Positions 37,212 through 48,259 of a DNA stretch of 64,000 bases are shown here, one piece after another (the first letter of the stretch is position 1; every line of letters begins with the position of its first letter). A model generated the notes under the pieces. That model searched no databases. It saw nothing but the letters and a program-made list of their open reading frames with translations, and had not been told where the DNA came from. Origin of the DNA: Bradyrhizobium sp. CCBAU 53351 (GTDB lineage: Bacteria; Pseudomonadota; Alphaproteobacteria; Rhizobiales; Xanthobacteraceae); the NCBI RefSeq assembly GCF_015291745.1, contig NZ_CP030059.1, forward strand, positions 3,437,501 through 3,501,500. Direction: 5' to 3'. Position numbers and translations under genes: made by a program.

Positions 37212-37727
37212 TCAGGCGCGGTAGTGGCCGGATTTGCCGCCGAGCTTCTCGACGAGGTGAATGCCTTCGATACGCACGCCGCGCTCGACCGCCTTGATCA
37301 TGTCGTAGATGGTGAGGCAGGCGACGGACACCGCGGTGAGGGCCTCCATCTCGACGCCGGTCGGTCCCGTCACTTTGACGCTGGCGCGTACCACACAGCC
37401 CGGCAGCTTTGCGTCGGGCTCGATGTCGACGATGACCTTTGACAGCGCCAGCGGATGGCAGAGCGGGATCAGCTCCGAGGTGCGTTTGGCGGCCATGATG
37501 CCGGCGATGCGGGCGGTGCCCAGCACGTCGCCCTTCTTGGCGTTGCCTGACACGATGAGATCGAGCGTCGCCTTGGTCATGATGACGCGGCCTTCCGCGA
37601 CCGCGAGCCGCTCGGTCGCCGGCTTGTCCGACACGTCGACCATGCGGGCCTCGCCGGAGGCGCCGATATGGGTAAGGGCGGGGACGGCCTTCTTGGACGG
37701 CTTGCGCGCCATATTTTTGCGCGCCAT
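37212..37727 (-). CDS. moaC: Cyclic pyranopterin monophosphate synthase MoaC
   Basis: 171 aa. Second step of molybdenum cofactor synthesis, in the cytoplasm. Motifs: '[18 protein letters not shown]', '[29 protein letters not shown]' (conserved Lys and His), and '[26 protein letters not shown]'. ATG 37727 starts one base after the trpC stop; ATG 37712 (MARKPSKK) is an alternative that gives a length closer to the family. Part of trpD-trpC-moaC; moeA, its usual next neighbour, lies about 12 kb away. Confidence 0.97.
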   Translation of the reverse strand: MARKNMARKPSKKAVPALTHIGASGEARMVDVSDKPATERLAVAEGRVIMTKATLDLIVSGNAKKGDVLGTARIAGIMAAKRTSELIPLCHPLALSKVIVDIEPDAKLPGCVVRASVKVTGPTGVEMEALTAVSVACLTIYDMIKAVERGVRIEGIHLVEKLGGKSGHYRA

Positions 37728-37728
37728 G

Positions 37729-38550
37729 TCAGCGCGTACCCGTGGCGCGCGTTGCGCCTTCGCGCGCGAGCAGCGTGCGCGTGGCCGCGGTCACGTCGGC
37801 CTGCCGCATCAGGCTCTCGCCGACCAGGAAGGTCGACATGCCCACGCGCTCGAGCCGGGCGAGATCAGCCGGCGTGAAGATGCCGCTTTCGCCGACCATC
37901 AGCCGGTCCGCAGGAATCAGCGGCGCCAGGGCCTCGCTGGTCGCGAGCGTGGTTTCGAAAGTGCGGAGATTGCGGTTGTTGACGCCGATCATCGGCGAAC
38001 GAAGTTTCAGCGCCCGGTCGAGCTCGGCGCGGTCGTGGATCTCGATCAGCACGTCCATGCCGTAGGCCATCGCGGCGTCTTCGAGATCCCGGGCGGTGGC
38101 ATCATCGAGTGCCGCCATGATGATCAGGATGCAATCGGCGCCGTGCGCGCGGGCCTCGACCACCTGGTAGGTGTCGAACATGAAATCCTTGCGCAGCACC
38201 GGCAGCGATGTTGCCGCGCGCGCCGCCACCATGAAGTCGAGATGGCCCTGGAACGAGGGCGTGTCCGTCAGCACCGACAAACAAGCCGCGCCGCCTGCCT
38301 CATAGGCTTTCCCGAGGGCCGGCGGATCGAAATCCGCGCGGATCAGGCCCTTGGACGGGGAAGCCTTCTTCACCTCCGCGATCAGCGCGTAGTCGCCATG
38401 GACGTGCTTGGCCTTGATCGCGCGCACGAAGCCGCGCGGGGCCCCTTGCGCCTTGGCCTGCGCCTCGACCGCCGCGAGCGGCTGCGCGCGCTTGGCGGCT
38501 GCGATCTCCTCGCGCTTGTAGGCTTCGATCTTGGTCAGGATGTCCGACAT
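37729..38550 (-). CDS. trpC: Indole-3-glycerol phosphate synthase
   Basis: 273 aa TIM barrel. Converts CdRP to indole-3-glycerol phosphate in tryptophan synthesis. Active-site segments are '[21 protein letters not shown]', '[29 protein letters not shown]', '[15 protein letters not shown]', '[12 protein letters not shown]' and '[12 protein letters not shown]'. Monofunctional (no fused PRA isomerase). Lies 7 bp after trpD and is coupled to moaC. Confidence 0.98.
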   Translation of the reverse strand: MSDILTKIEAYKREEIAAAKRAQPLAAVEAQAKAQGAPRGFVRAIKAKHVHGDYALIAEVKKASPSKGLIRADFDPPALGKAYEAGGAACLSVLTDTPSFQGHLDFMVAARAATSLPVLRKDFMFDTYQVVEARAHGADCILIIMAALDDATARDLEDAAMAYGMDVLIEIHDRAELDRALKLRSPMIGVNNRNLRTFETTLATSEALAPLIPADRLMVGESGIFTPADLARLERVGMSTFLVGESLMRQADVTAATRTLLAREGATRATGTR

Positions 38551-38557
38551 GTCAGGC

Positions 38558-39571
38558 TCAGCCGTTCGAGATCGCGATCAGGTGCTTCAGCTTCGCGTTG
38601 GCCGCGCCGCTGTCGATCGACTTCATGCCGATCGCGACGCCTTCCTTGAGGTCCTTGGCGCGGCCGGCGACGATCAACGCGGCCGCGGCGTTCATCAGGG
38701 CGACATCGCGGTAGGCACTCGGCTTGCCGTCGAGCACGCTTTGCAGTGCGATCGCATTGGCATCGGCGTCACCGCCCCTCAGCGCGCCCGCGTCGCAACG
38801 CGGCAGGCCGGCATCTTCCGGCGTCACTTCGAAATTCCGGATCTCGCCATTGTGCAGCGTGGACACGAAAGTCGGGCCGGTGAGGGTGATCTCGTCGAGA
38901 CCATCGGAGCCGTGCACCACCCAGGCGGATTCGGAGCCGAGGTTCTTCAGCACCTGCGCCAGCGGCTGCACCCATTGCCGGGAGAATACGCCGACCATCT
39001 GCCGCTTCACGCCGGCCGGATTGGAGAGAGGGCCGAGCAGATTGAAGATCGTGCGCGTCGCAAGCTCGACCCGGGTCGGGCCGACGTTCTTCATGGCGGG
39101 ATGGTGGGCGGGAGCGAACATGAAGCCGATGCCGCATTCGCGCACGCAGCGGCCGACCTGATCGGGCCTGAGGTCGATCTTGACGCCGAGCGAAGCCAGC
39201 ACGTCGGCGGCGCCCGAGCGCGACGACAGGGCGCGGTTGCCGTGCTTGGCCACGGGCACGCCGGCCCCTGACACGATGAAGGAGGCGCAGGTCGAGACGT
39301 TGACCGAGCCGGAGCCGTCGCCGCCGGTGCCGACGATGTCGACGGCATCAGGCGGTGCCGTCACGGTCAGCATCTTGGAGCGCATCGCCGACACCGCGCC
39401 GGTGATCTCGTCCACGGTTTCGCCGCGCACCCTGAGCGCCATCAACAGGCCGCCCATTTGCGAGGGCGTGGCCTCGCCACTCATCATGGCGTCGAAGGCG
39501 GAGGCGGCCTCGTCACGCGACAGGCTGGCGCCGGTCGCCACTTTTCCAATGATCGATTTCAGGTCGTCCAT
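38558..39571 (-). CDS. trpD: Anthranilate phosphoribosyltransferase
   Basis: 337 aa. Transfers phosphoribose from PRPP to anthranilate. The glycine-rich PRPP loop is '[17 protein letters not shown]', followed by '[21 protein letters not shown]' and '[29 protein letters not shown]'. No trpG precedes it, consistent with the fused TrpE(G) found elsewhere in rhizobial genomes (known for the group, not visible here). It follows the PpiD-like gene by 14 bp. Confidence 0.98.
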   Translation of the reverse strand: MDDLKSIIGKVATGASLSRDEAASAFDAMMSGEATPSQMGGLLMALRVRGETVDEITGAVSAMRSKMLTVTAPPDAVDIVGTGGDGSGSVNVSTCASFIVSGAGVPVAKHGNRALSSRSGAADVLASLGVKIDLRPDQVGRCVRECGIGFMFAPAHHPAMKNVGPTRVELATRTIFNLLGPLSNPAGVKRQMVGVFSRQWVQPLAQVLKNLGSESAWVVHGSDGLDEITLTGPTFVSTLHNGEIRNFEVTPEDAGLPRCDAGALRGGDADANAIALQSVLDGKPSAYRDVALMNAAAALIVAGRAKDLKEGVAIGMKSIDSGAANAKLKHLIAISNG

Positions 39572-39585
39572 CGCGTGCTTTCAAC

Positions 39586-41487
39586 TTACTGCTGGTTCGC
39601 GCCGGTCACCTGCGCGAAGGCGGCCTGATTAATGGTGGTCCCGATGTCGGTTTCAAGCTTGTTGACGTAGGAGGCGACCTGCTCCTCGGTCTGGGCGCGG
39701 TCGAGGCTCTCCTTCAGCTTCTTGACCGCGTCGGAGGCAACGTCGACCGCGGGATCGACGATGTCGGTGACGCGGAAGACGATGACCTCGGTGCCCCCGG
39801 TCACCGGCGTCTGTCCGACGCCATCCTTGGCGGCGCGGAAGGCGGCGGCGACGACCGCTGCAGGCACGCTGGCGGGCGTATCGTCGCGCTTGAAGCCGGT
39901 CGCGGTCTCGACCTTGGCGCCGATGGCGGAGGCTTCATCGGCGAGCTTGCCGCCCGCTTCGAGCTTCTGCACCATCTCGGTCGCCTTGGCCTTGAGCTTG
40001 GTCGCGATCTGGTCCTGGCGCCAGCGCGCCTCGACCTGGTCGCGGACCTCGTCGAGATTGCGGTCGCGGGAGGGCGTGATGGCGAGCACGTCGTACCAGA
40101 CATAGCCGCCCTTGAACGAGATCGAGTCGTTGTCGACGCCGACATCGGTGTTGAAGGCCTGCGACACCACGTCGAGGCCCTGCGGGATGTTGGCGACCTG
40201 CTGGCCGTCCGGGGCGCGGCCGGAGCGGTCGACGGCATCGATGGTTACGGCGGTGAGGCCGAGCTTCTGCGCTGCGTCGATCACGCTGGCGCCGCCGCCA
40301 CGCTCGTCTTCCATCTTGTCGCGGAGATCGTTGACCTTGACGCGCGCGCGCTCGGTCGCGATCTCGCGCTTGATGTCGCCGGCAAGCTTCGCATAGTCGG
40401 CCTCGGCACCCGGCTCGATCTTGTCGACCTTGACGATGGACGTGCCGAGCGCGCCCTGGATCGGCTGGCTGATCTCGCCGGCGGGAAGCGCGAAGGCGGC
40501 TTCGCCGACCACAGCATCCAGCGAGGATTTGGTGACGAGGCCAAGATCGACGTCGGAGGCGCTCAGTCCGCGCTCCTTGCCGAGGTCCTCGAACGACATG
40601 CCGCCCACAAGGCGCTCCCGGGCGGCCTGCGCTTCAGCTGCGTTGGGGAAGACGATCTGCTGGATCTGGCGCTTCTCCGGCGTGCCGAGCCGGTCCTTGC
40701 GCTGCTCGAACACCTTCTTGGCGTCCTCGTCCGAGACTTCGCTCCATTTTCCGATTTCCTCCGGCGAGACCACCACGAAGGAGATCTTGCGATATTCGGG
40801 CGCGCGGAACTGGACCTTGTGATCCTCGAAATAGGCCGCGAGCGCCTCGGGCGAAGGCGCGTCGATCTGGCCTGCCTGGGCAGCGTCGAGCCTGACGAAT
40901 TCAATGGCGCGCTGCTCGTTCTGGAAGCGCGTCAGCGCGTCGATCATGGCCTTCGGCGGCTCGAGGCCGGCCCCGATCGTGCCGGTGATCTGCCGGCGCA
41001 GCGACACCTTGCGCTGCTCGGCGACGTAGCGCTGCTCGGTATAGCCGAAATTGCGGATCATGGCCTGGAAGCGGTTCGCATCGAAATTGCCGCCGACGCC
41101 CTTGAAGTTGGGGTCGTTCATGATGACTTGGCGGATCTGGTCATCGGACTGACCAAGCCCGAGCCGGCGCGCCTCCTCGTCGAGGGCCGCTTCCGCGATG
41201 GTCTGCTGCAGCACCTGGCGGTCGAGGCCGAAGGCGCGGGCCTGGTCCGGCGTCAGCGGACGGCCGAACTGGCGGCTGATCTGCTGCAGGCGGTCGGTAT
41301 AGATCTGGCGGAACTCGTTCAGCGAAATCTCGGTGCGGCCGATCTTGGCCACCGTGGACTGCCCGAAGCCCTTGAAGATATCGGCGATGCCCCAAATGCC
41401 GAAACTGATGATCAACACGCCCATCACCACGGCCATAATGGTCTTGCCGAGCCAGTTTGATGAGGCCTTGCGCATTCCTCGAAGCAT
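39586..41487 (-). CDS. PpiD-like periplasmic foldase (SurA_N, parvulin-like)
   Basis: 633 aa from ATG 41487; TTG 41496 and ATG 41475 are alternatives and no strong ribosome site decides. One N-terminal membrane helix (about 15-37, TIMAVVMGVLIISFGIWGIADIF) anchors it in the inner membrane facing the periplasm. A SurA-type chaperone domain (about 45-170) follows. The parvulin region is near 260-360 (EKRQIQQIVFPNAAEAQAARERL... FEDLGKERGLSASDVDLGLVTKSSL) but is divergent from active parvulins. It chaperones exported proteins. The gene order trpD, this gene, tpiA is conserved in alphaproteobacteria. Confidence 0.92.
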   Translation of the reverse strand: MLRGMRKASSNWLGKTIMAVVMGVLIISFGIWGIADIFKGFGQSTVAKIGRTEISLNEFRQIYTDRLQQISRQFGRPLTPDQARAFGLDRQVLQQTIAEAALDEEARRLGLGQSDDQIRQVIMNDPNFKGVGGNFDANRFQAMIRNFGYTEQRYVAEQRKVSLRRQITGTIGAGLEPPKAMIDALTRFQNEQRAIEFVRLDAAQAGQIDAPSPEALAAYFEDHKVQFRAPEYRKISFVVVSPEEIGKWSEVSDEDAKKVFEQRKDRLGTPEKRQIQQIVFPNAAEAQAARERLVGGMSFEDLGKERGLSASDVDLGLVTKSSLDAVVGEAAFALPAGEISQPIQGALGTSIVKVDKIEPGAEADYAKLAGDIKREIATERARVKVNDLRDKMEDERGGGASVIDAAQKLGLTAVTIDAVDRSGRAPDGQQVANIPQGLDVVSQAFNTDVGVDNDSISFKGGYVWYDVLAITPSRDRNLDEVRDQVEARWRQDQIATKLKAKATEMVQKLEAGGKLADEASAIGAKVETATGFKRDDTPASVPAAVVAAAFRAAKDGVGQTPVTGGTEVIVFRVTDIVDPAVDVASDAVKKLKESLDRAQTEEQVASYVNKLETDIGTTINQAAFAQVTGANQQ

Positions 41488-41710
41488 TTGGTCCAACTTG
41501 TCTGAGCAGGAGGGGAACGGGAGCGCGTCTTAATGCAGATTCCGCAAAAGCGCGTCACCAAATTGATCAATCATCATAAAGTGGCGGCTTTCCCCCCGCA
41601 ACCTCAGGCCCAGTGACCGCTGGAGACTGCGGTTAAAGGCCTCTGGTCTCTGGAACTGCCGCGGCAGCTCTGCTAGCGCATGCGCAAACCTCATTTTGCT
41701 GGAAGTTGAC

Positions 41711-42466
41711 ATGACCGACGCCATCCGCCCCCTGATCGCCGGCAATTGGAAAATGAACGGCCTGAAGGCCCAGGCTGCCGAGTTCGACGCCATGCTCACC
41801 GGCGCGGCAGATGTGGCCGCAAAAGCCGATCTGCTGGTCTGCCCGCCGGTCACCCTGATCGCAGCCTTTGCCGAGAAGGCGCGTGGTAAGACGGTCGCGG
41901 TCGGGGCCCAGGATTGCCATCCCAAGGCCTCCGGAGCCCATACCGGCGATGTCTCTGCCGAAATGCTGGTGGATGCCGGGGCCGGCGCCATCATTGTCGG
42001 CCATTCCGAGCGCCGCGCCGACCATGGCGAGGGCGATGGCCTGATCCGCCAGAAGGCGGAAGCGGCCTGGCGCGCCGGCGCGACCGCGATCGTCTGCATC
42101 GGCGAGACGCAGGGCCAGCGCGACGCCGGCCAGACCCTGGACATTCTGCGCGGGCAGCTCGCTGGCTCGCTTCCCGATGGCTCGACCGCCGCGAATCTCA
42201 TCGTAGCCTATGAGCCGGTCTGGGCGATCGGCACCGGCCTCACCCCCACGTCCCAGGATGTCGAGCAGATTCATGGGTTTATCCGGGAACTCCTGACCGC
42301 CAAGTTCAAGGCCGAGGGTAGCCGGATGCGCATTCTCTACGGCGGCTCGGTCAAGCCCTCGAACGCGGCCGAATTGATGGCCGTGAAGAACGTCAACGGG
42401 GCACTGGTCGGCGGCGCCAGCCTGAAGGCGGCCGATTTCCTTGCGATTGCCAAGGGCTGCCCCTAA
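41711..42466 (+). CDS. tpiA: Triosephosphate isomerase
   Basis: 251 aa from ATG 41711 (an in-frame upstream TTG-type start adds 5 codons). Interconverts glyceraldehyde-3-phosphate and dihydroxyacetone phosphate. Asn-x-Lys in AGNWKMNG, catalytic His in VGHSERR, catalytic Glu in [10 protein letters not shown] and phosphate loop [10 protein letters not shown]. Divergent from the foldase gene across 223 bp. Confidence 0.98.
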   Translation: MTDAIRPLIAGNWKMNGLKAQAAEFDAMLTGAADVAAKADLLVCPPVTLIAAFAEKARGKTVAVGAQDCHPKASGAHTGDVSAEMLVDAGAGAIIVGHSERRADHGEGDGLIRQKAEAAWRAGATAIVCIGETQGQRDAGQTLDILRGQLAGSLPDGSTAANLIVAYEPVWAIGTGLTPTSQDVEQIHGFIRELLTAKFKAEGSRMRILYGGSVKPSNAAELMAVKNVNGALVGGASLKAADFLAIAKGCP

Positions 42467-42492
42467 CTCATTCAAACCGTTGGTTCGGAGCC

Positions 42493-42521
42493 GATCGGGG
42501 GTGGCAATGCCCCCTCCGATC
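42493..42521 (+). terminator. Stem-loop after tpiA
   Basis: GATCGG-GGG pairs with CCC-CC-T-CCGATC around a short loop, with one bulged T. There is no U tract, so it may be a 3' stabilising hairpin rather than an efficient terminator. Confidence 0.4.
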
Positions 42522-42605
42522 GTGTAACACCGCGCAACTTCAGGAAAACCCGCGAAGCGCGATCGGCCGCCGTCAGGCGCCGCCCGCTTGTGACGGAAGG
42601 GCACT

Positions 42606-42992
42606 ATGCAGACCGTTGTCATCGTCATTCACCTCATGATCGTCGCCGTCATGATCGGCGCCGTCCTGCTCCAGAAGTCGGAAGGCGGCGGCCTCGGCAT
42701 GGGGGGCGGCGCGGGCTTCATGTCGAGCCGGGGCACCGCGAACCTGTTGACGCGGACCACCGCGATCCTCGCCGCGGGCTTCTTCCTCACGAGCATGTTC
42801 CTGTCCTGGCACGCCGGCTACAGCCGCGCGCCGTCGTCGATCATCGGCACGCCGGCGTCGCAGGGCCAACCGGCCGGCGGCTCGCCAATCGCGCCGCCGA
42901 CCTCGGGCGGCATCCTGGATTCGCTCAAGAAGGCCGACGAGCAGCAGCAGGCGCCGGCTCCGACCGGTCCGCAGGTGCCGCGTTCGCAATAA
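42606..42992 (+). CDS. secG: Preprotein translocase subunit SecG
   Basis: 128 aa. Two membrane helices (about 2-21 and 54-73) flank the conserved cytoplasmic loop 'VLLQKSEGGGLGMGGGAGFMSSRGTANLLTRTT'. Part of the SecYEG channel. The C-terminal 45 residues are a Pro/Gln/Ala-rich tail typical of alphaproteobacterial SecG. A weak hairpin (ATGCAGG/CCTGCAT at 43005-43032) follows before pyrG. Confidence 0.96.
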   Translation: MQTVVIVIHLMIVAVMIGAVLLQKSEGGGLGMGGGAGFMSSRGTANLLTRTTAILAAGFFLTSMFLSWHAGYSRAPSSIIGTPASQGQPAGGSPIAPPTSGGILDSLKKADEQQQAPAPTGPQVPRSQ

Positions 42993-43147
42993 AGCAGGGG
43001 GGCCATGCAGGGCGATAGCTACCGTCCTGCATCAACAATCCCCATCAAGGCACTGTCACCACTCTTAGTTTTGGCTCACCCACAGGCCCGCAGAATCTTT
43101 TGGGGCGGAATACGAATCGCTTTGGCGAATCGAATTCGAGGGATTAG

Positions 43148-44791
<1,644 letters not shown>

Positions 44792-44795
44792 CAGC

Positions 44796-45458
44796 TCAGC
44801 GCGCGGCGGAGTCCTCGCGCGCATGATGCATCGGCGTCAACGCGACCCGCGCTGATGGTTCGGGCGCAAGCGATCCAGTGATCAGCTTCATCTGCGGCCG
44901 CCGCGTCAGCCTGTAGACCGCGGCGGGCGGCACGTTCAGCAGGGCGCGGTCCACCAGCTTTGCGCGCAGGCCGAGCCGGTCGAGCACCGGCCGCGGCACC
45001 GGGCAGCTCATGCCGTAGGTGAACTGGTAGAAGGCGCCGCCGGGACGGACATAGCTGAACGCGCCGCTGAGGATCGAGATCACCTTGCGCCTGCTCATGT
45101 TCAGCAGCGGCAGGCCGCTCACGACCGCACCGACGGGGGCGCCCTCATAGAGGCGCTCGGTCGCGAGTCGGCCTGCGTCCATCCACAGCACGCGCGAGCC
45201 GGGAAAGCGCATCTGCAGGACTTTCATGAAGTCGGAGCCGTATTCGATCAGCGTGAGGTCCTGCGGCCGCACGCCGCGTTTGAGCAGCTTGTAGGTGAAC
45301 GCGCCGGTGCCGGGACCGAGCTCGAGGATCGGTCCCGTCGTTGCACTGATCTCGCGCGTGATGAGATCAGCAAGCGCCGCACCCGATGGTGCGATCGCGC
45401 CGACCCGCCGCGGGGACGACATCCAGGACAGGAAGAACGAAAGAAAATCGTTGGGCAT
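44796..45458 (-). CDS. PmtA-like phospholipid N-methyltransferase
   Basis: 220 aa from ATG 45458, which has CGGAG 6 bases upstream (GTG 45464 also possible). Class I SAM methyltransferase: motif I 'ILELGPGTGAFTYKLLKRGV', motif II acid 'LIEYGSDF', and 'VVSGLPLLNMSRRKVISIL', a signature of rhizobial PmtA proteins that turn phosphatidylethanolamine into methylated forms on the way to phosphatidylcholine. Bradyrhizobia carry several Pmt paralogues, so step specificity is unclear. A tandem CATTGCG box 65-82 bp upstream matches one before the neighbouring response regulator. Confidence 0.82.
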   Translation of the reverse strand: MPNDFLSFFLSWMSSPRRVGAIAPSGAALADLITREISATTGPILELGPGTGAFTYKLLKRGVRPQDLTLIEYGSDFMKVLQMRFPGSRVLWMDAGRLATERLYEGAPVGAVVSGLPLLNMSRRKVISILSGAFSYVRPGGAFYQFTYGMSCPVPRPVLDRLGLRAKLVDRALLNVPPAAVYRLTRRPQMKLITGSLAPEPSARVALTPMHHAREDSAAR

Positions 45459-45522
45459 GCGCACTCCGGGATCTTGCTTTGCACCTCAATGGAGGTGCGG
45501 CGCATGCAGTGTCGCGGGAGCG

Positions 45523-45540
45523 CATTGCGACAGCATTGCG
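45523..45540 (-). promoter_or_regulatory. Tandem CATTGCG box upstream of phospholipid methyltransferase gene
   Basis: CATTGCG at 45523-45529 and 45534-45540, separated by ACAG (period 11 bp). One base differs from the box before the response regulator at 47668. Spacing and tandem layout fit an OmpR/PhoB-type regulator dimer. It lies between the kinase stop and the methyltransferase start. Confidence 0.65.
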
Positions 45541-45565
45541 CTGTCGGACGCGAATACCAATTGAA

Positions 45566-46951
45566 TCAGCTCTGCCGGACCGGCGGCAGCGTCATCCGGA
45601 AGCAGGCGCCGCCGTCTGCTCCGTCCGCGACTGAGACGTGGCCGCCATGCAGCTGGACGATCTCGCGCACCATGTTGAGACCGAGGCCGGCACCGCGATC
45701 GAGCGGCGTCAGCCGATAGAACGGCTCGAAGATCTGCTCGCGCTGATCGGCGGGAATACCGGCGCCTTGATCCGTGACTTCGATGCTCGCGGGCTTGCTG
45801 ACGCGAATCCCGATCGTGCCGCGGCGCGGGCCGTGCTGGATCGCATTCTGCACGAGATTGGTCAGCGCACGCTCCAGCGCGGCCGCATCGCCGATCGTTT
45901 CGACGGGTGTCGCCGGCGCATCGAGCGCCAGCTCGTAGCCGGCCGCGATCGCCAGCGGCGCGAGGTCGGCGGCAACACTTTGTGCGACCGCGACGAGGTT
46001 GATGCGCGCGAAGGGATGGCTGCAGCGGTCGAGCCGCTGGATGTCGAGCAATTGCTCGGCAAGCGTCGCCAGCCGCGCGGTATCCTCCAGCAGGCGTGTC
46101 TTGTCCGGCCCCGGGGCCAGTGACTCCAGGCGCGTGTTCAGGATTGCGATGGGCGTGCGCAGCTCGTGCGCGGCGTCGGCGACGAAGCGCTTGTGGCGTG
46201 CATAGCCCTGGTCGAGCCGCGCCAGCGCGTCGTTGATCGCGGTCACCAGCGGCACGACCTCGAGCGGGATGCGCTCCAGCGGAAGCCGCGCGCCGCGCTG
46301 GTGGATGTCGATGCGCCGGGCCTCGTTCGCCGCGGAATCGAGGCCCCTGAACGCGCGTCGCACGATCATCGGCGTCGCGATGAACGTCGCCGTTCCCATC
46401 AGCAGCAGGCCGGGCAGGGCGATGCCGAGAAACGCGAGCGAGGTCATGACCAGCGCTTTCGCACCCGTCAGCCGCCCTTGCGTTGCCGTGATAACCTGCA
46501 CATTGCCGGCATCGGTGTCGACCCGCTTCAGCCGCGCCGCGGGCTTGTGGGGGTCGTCCTCGAACAGCTGCCAGCCGAGCCGGGCCTGGCTGATCTGGTC
46601 GAGGCCGTTGCCGATCGCGGCGAATTCCGCCGGCACGGTGCCTTCACTGAGGACGCGGCCCTGCCGGTCGCGCACCAGGAACCAGAGGTCGGGCGTCTCG
46701 CTGCGCAATTGCTGCAGCTCGGCCGTCGGCCGCAACGCCAGTCCGCCTTGCGGCTCGCGCGTGAGCGCGCGCTGGACGACATCGATAACGCGGTCCTCAT
46801 CGCGCTCGGCGAGCACGAAGCCGGAGGCGCAAAGCCCGGCGAGGACGATGGCAAGCAGCGCGACCAGGATCGCGGCCTGGAGCGACAGCAGGCGCCAGCT
46901 CAGCCGCGAGCGCAGGCAATAAGGATCGTCGCGGAGGCTGATCGTGCTCAT
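45566..46951 (-). CDS. Sensor histidine kinase
   Basis: 461 aa. Membrane helix about 22-45, periplasmic sensor about 48-165, second helix about 166-192, HAMP-like linker (PMIVRRAFRGLDSAANEARRID), HisKA with phospho-acceptor His262 in 'FVADAAHELRTPIA', and HATPase with 'NLVQNAIQHGP', 'VTDQGAGIP' and 'GAGLGLNMVREIVQLHGG'. Overall QseC/PmrB-like. Starts in an ATGA overlap with the response regulator stop. Likely ligand unknown; the adjacent phospholipid methyltransferase suggests an envelope signal (inference). Confidence 0.95.
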   Translation of the reverse strand: MSTISLRDDPYCLRSRLSWRLLSLQAAILVALLAIVLAGLCASGFVLAERDEDRVIDVVQRALTREPQGGLALRPTAELQQLRSETPDLWFLVRDRQGRVLSEGTVPAEFAAIGNGLDQISQARLGWQLFEDDPHKPAARLKRVDTDAGNVQVITATQGRLTGAKALVMTSLAFLGIALPGLLLMGTATFIATPMIVRRAFRGLDSAANEARRIDIHQRGARLPLERIPLEVVPLVTAINDALARLDQGYARHKRFVADAAHELRTPIAILNTRLESLAPGPDKTRLLEDTARLATLAEQLLDIQRLDRCSHPFARINLVAVAQSVAADLAPLAIAAGYELALDAPATPVETIGDAAALERALTNLVQNAIQHGPRRGTIGIRVSKPASIEVTDQGAGIPADQREQIFEPFYRLTPLDRGAGLGLNMVREIVQLHGGHVSVADGADGGACFRMTLPPVRQS

Positions 46952-47622
46952 GGCAGCCTCTTCAGGAGATAGCCGACGCCGCGGATGCCGTGGATCTCGA
47001 TCCCGGCGTCGGCGTCCGCAAGCTTCCGCCTGAGACGCGAGACATGCGTGTCGAGAGCGTTCGACTGGATCTCGTCGTCAAAATTGTAAACCGCCTCTTC
47101 CAGCGCCGAGCGCAGCACGGTCCGGCCGATGCGGCGGACCAGTTTTTCGAGCACCAGCAGCTCGCGGCGGGGCAGCTCGAACGGGGTGCCGTCGATGCTG
47201 GCCTCGCGATGACTGAGGTCGAAGGCAAGCCGGCCGGCATGAATGATTTCGGGAGAGAGCCCCGCCGGCCGCCGCAGCACGGCGCGCAGCCGCGCCAGCA
47301 ACTCCTCGACTGCAAACGGTTTTGCCAGATAATCGTCGGCGCCGCCGTCGAGTCCGGCGATGCGATCGGCGAGTTCGCCGCGCGCAGTCAGGACAATGAT
47401 CGGCACACCCTCGGCGCGCGCGCGGAGTTTTGGGATCAAAGCGAGGCCGTCGCCGTCGGGAAGCTGGCGGTCGAGCAGGACGGCGGCATGGACGTCGGCC
47501 GAAATGGCTTCCTCCGCCTCGGCCAGCGTCCGGGCATGATCCACCACCATGTCGTAGCGCTTCAGCGCTGATGCTAGCGCGCAGGCCATTTCCGCTTCAT
47601 CCTCGACCAGCAAAATCCGCAT
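46948..47622 (-). CDS. OmpR/PhoB-type response regulator
   Basis: 224 aa from ATG 47622. Receiver domain at 1-115 with acidic pocket (EDE 7-9), phospho-acceptor Asp51 in 'VLLDRQLPDGDG', Thr in 'VLTARGE' and Lys in 'DDYLAKPFAVEEL'. The C-terminal winged helix runs from about 125 to 222 (LPRRELLVLEKLVRRIGRTVLRSALEEAVYNFDDEIQSNALDTHVSRLRRKL... GIRGVGYLLKRLP). Transcribed with the kinase. A tandem CATTGCG box lies 46-63 bp upstream of its start, suggesting autoregulation. Confidence 0.96.
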   Translation of the reverse strand: MRILLVEDEAEMACALASALKRYDMVVDHARTLAEAEEAISADVHAAVLLDRQLPDGDGLALIPKLRARAEGVPIIVLTARGELADRIAGLDGGADDYLAKPFAVEELLARLRAVLRRPAGLSPEIIHAGRLAFDLSHREASIDGTPFELPRRELLVLEKLVRRIGRTVLRSALEEAVYNFDDEIQSNALDTHVSRLRRKLADADAGIEIHGIRGVGYLLKRLP

Positions 47623-47667
47623 CTGACAGGCACCTGAACCGCAACTGAGCCTTTCTAGCGGCCCGAT

Positions 47668-47685
47668 CATTGCGGCAGCATTGCG
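47668..47685 (-). promoter_or_regulatory. Tandem CATTGCG box upstream of the response regulator
   Basis: CATTGCG at 47668-47674 and 47679-47685, separated by GCAG (period 11 bp), between the response regulator and the divergent NIPSNAP gene. 17 of 18 bases match the box before the phospholipid methyltransferase gene. Confidence 0.65.
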
Positions 47686-47807
47686 GGATCCGGCAGTGGC
47701 TCGAGCTCAAGCCATGCGCAGAGCGCCATATGGGGCGGCCGGGCGGGCTCAAGACACCGTCGGGCCCGGCCGCTATAACCGCCGGACCTGATCAGGGAGG
47801 AACATGA

Positions 47808-48134
47808 ATGATCTACGAAATGCGCGTCTATCGCTGCGTGCCCGGCCGCCTGCCGGCGCTGCTGAAGCGGTTCGAGACCGCTACGCTGAAGATCTGGGAG
47901 AAGCACGGAATCAAGCAGGCCGGCTTCTTCACGACCGTGATCGGTGAATCCAACCAGGAGCTGACCTATTTCCTGGCCTGGGAGTCGCTCGCCGAGCGCG
48001 AGAAGAAGTGGGGCGCGTTCATGACCGATCCCGACTGGATGAAGGCGCGAGCCGAGAGCGAAGCCGACGGCCAGATCGTCGGCAACATCGTTAGTCAACT
48101 GCTGATGCCGACCGCGTTCTCCTCGGTCAAGTAA
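47808..48134 (+). CDS. NIPSNAP-family protein
   Basis: 108 aa. A dimeric alpha-beta barrel NIPSNAP domain covers the whole protein: 'MIYEMRVYRCVPGRLPALLKRFE', 'GIKQAGFFTTVIGESNQELTYFLAWESLAEREKKWGAFMTDPDWM'. AGGGAGG lies 8 bases before ATG 47808. Function in bacteria is unknown. Divergent from the response regulator, and might share its control box. Confidence 0.92.
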   Translation: MIYEMRVYRCVPGRLPALLKRFETATLKIWEKHGIKQAGFFTTVIGESNQELTYFLAWESLAEREKKWGAFMTDPDWMKARAESEADGQIVGNIVSQLLMPTAFSSVK

Positions 48135-48259
48135 CCGCGGTCCTGCAAGGGGGCGCGCCGGGCCCCCCGGCGCAACCCTGATATTCTGACCGTCCGGGCC
48201 GAATAGGGTTGATCCGACCCTCATCGCGGCTATGGTCGCGCCGAAACGAGGGATTTGCA

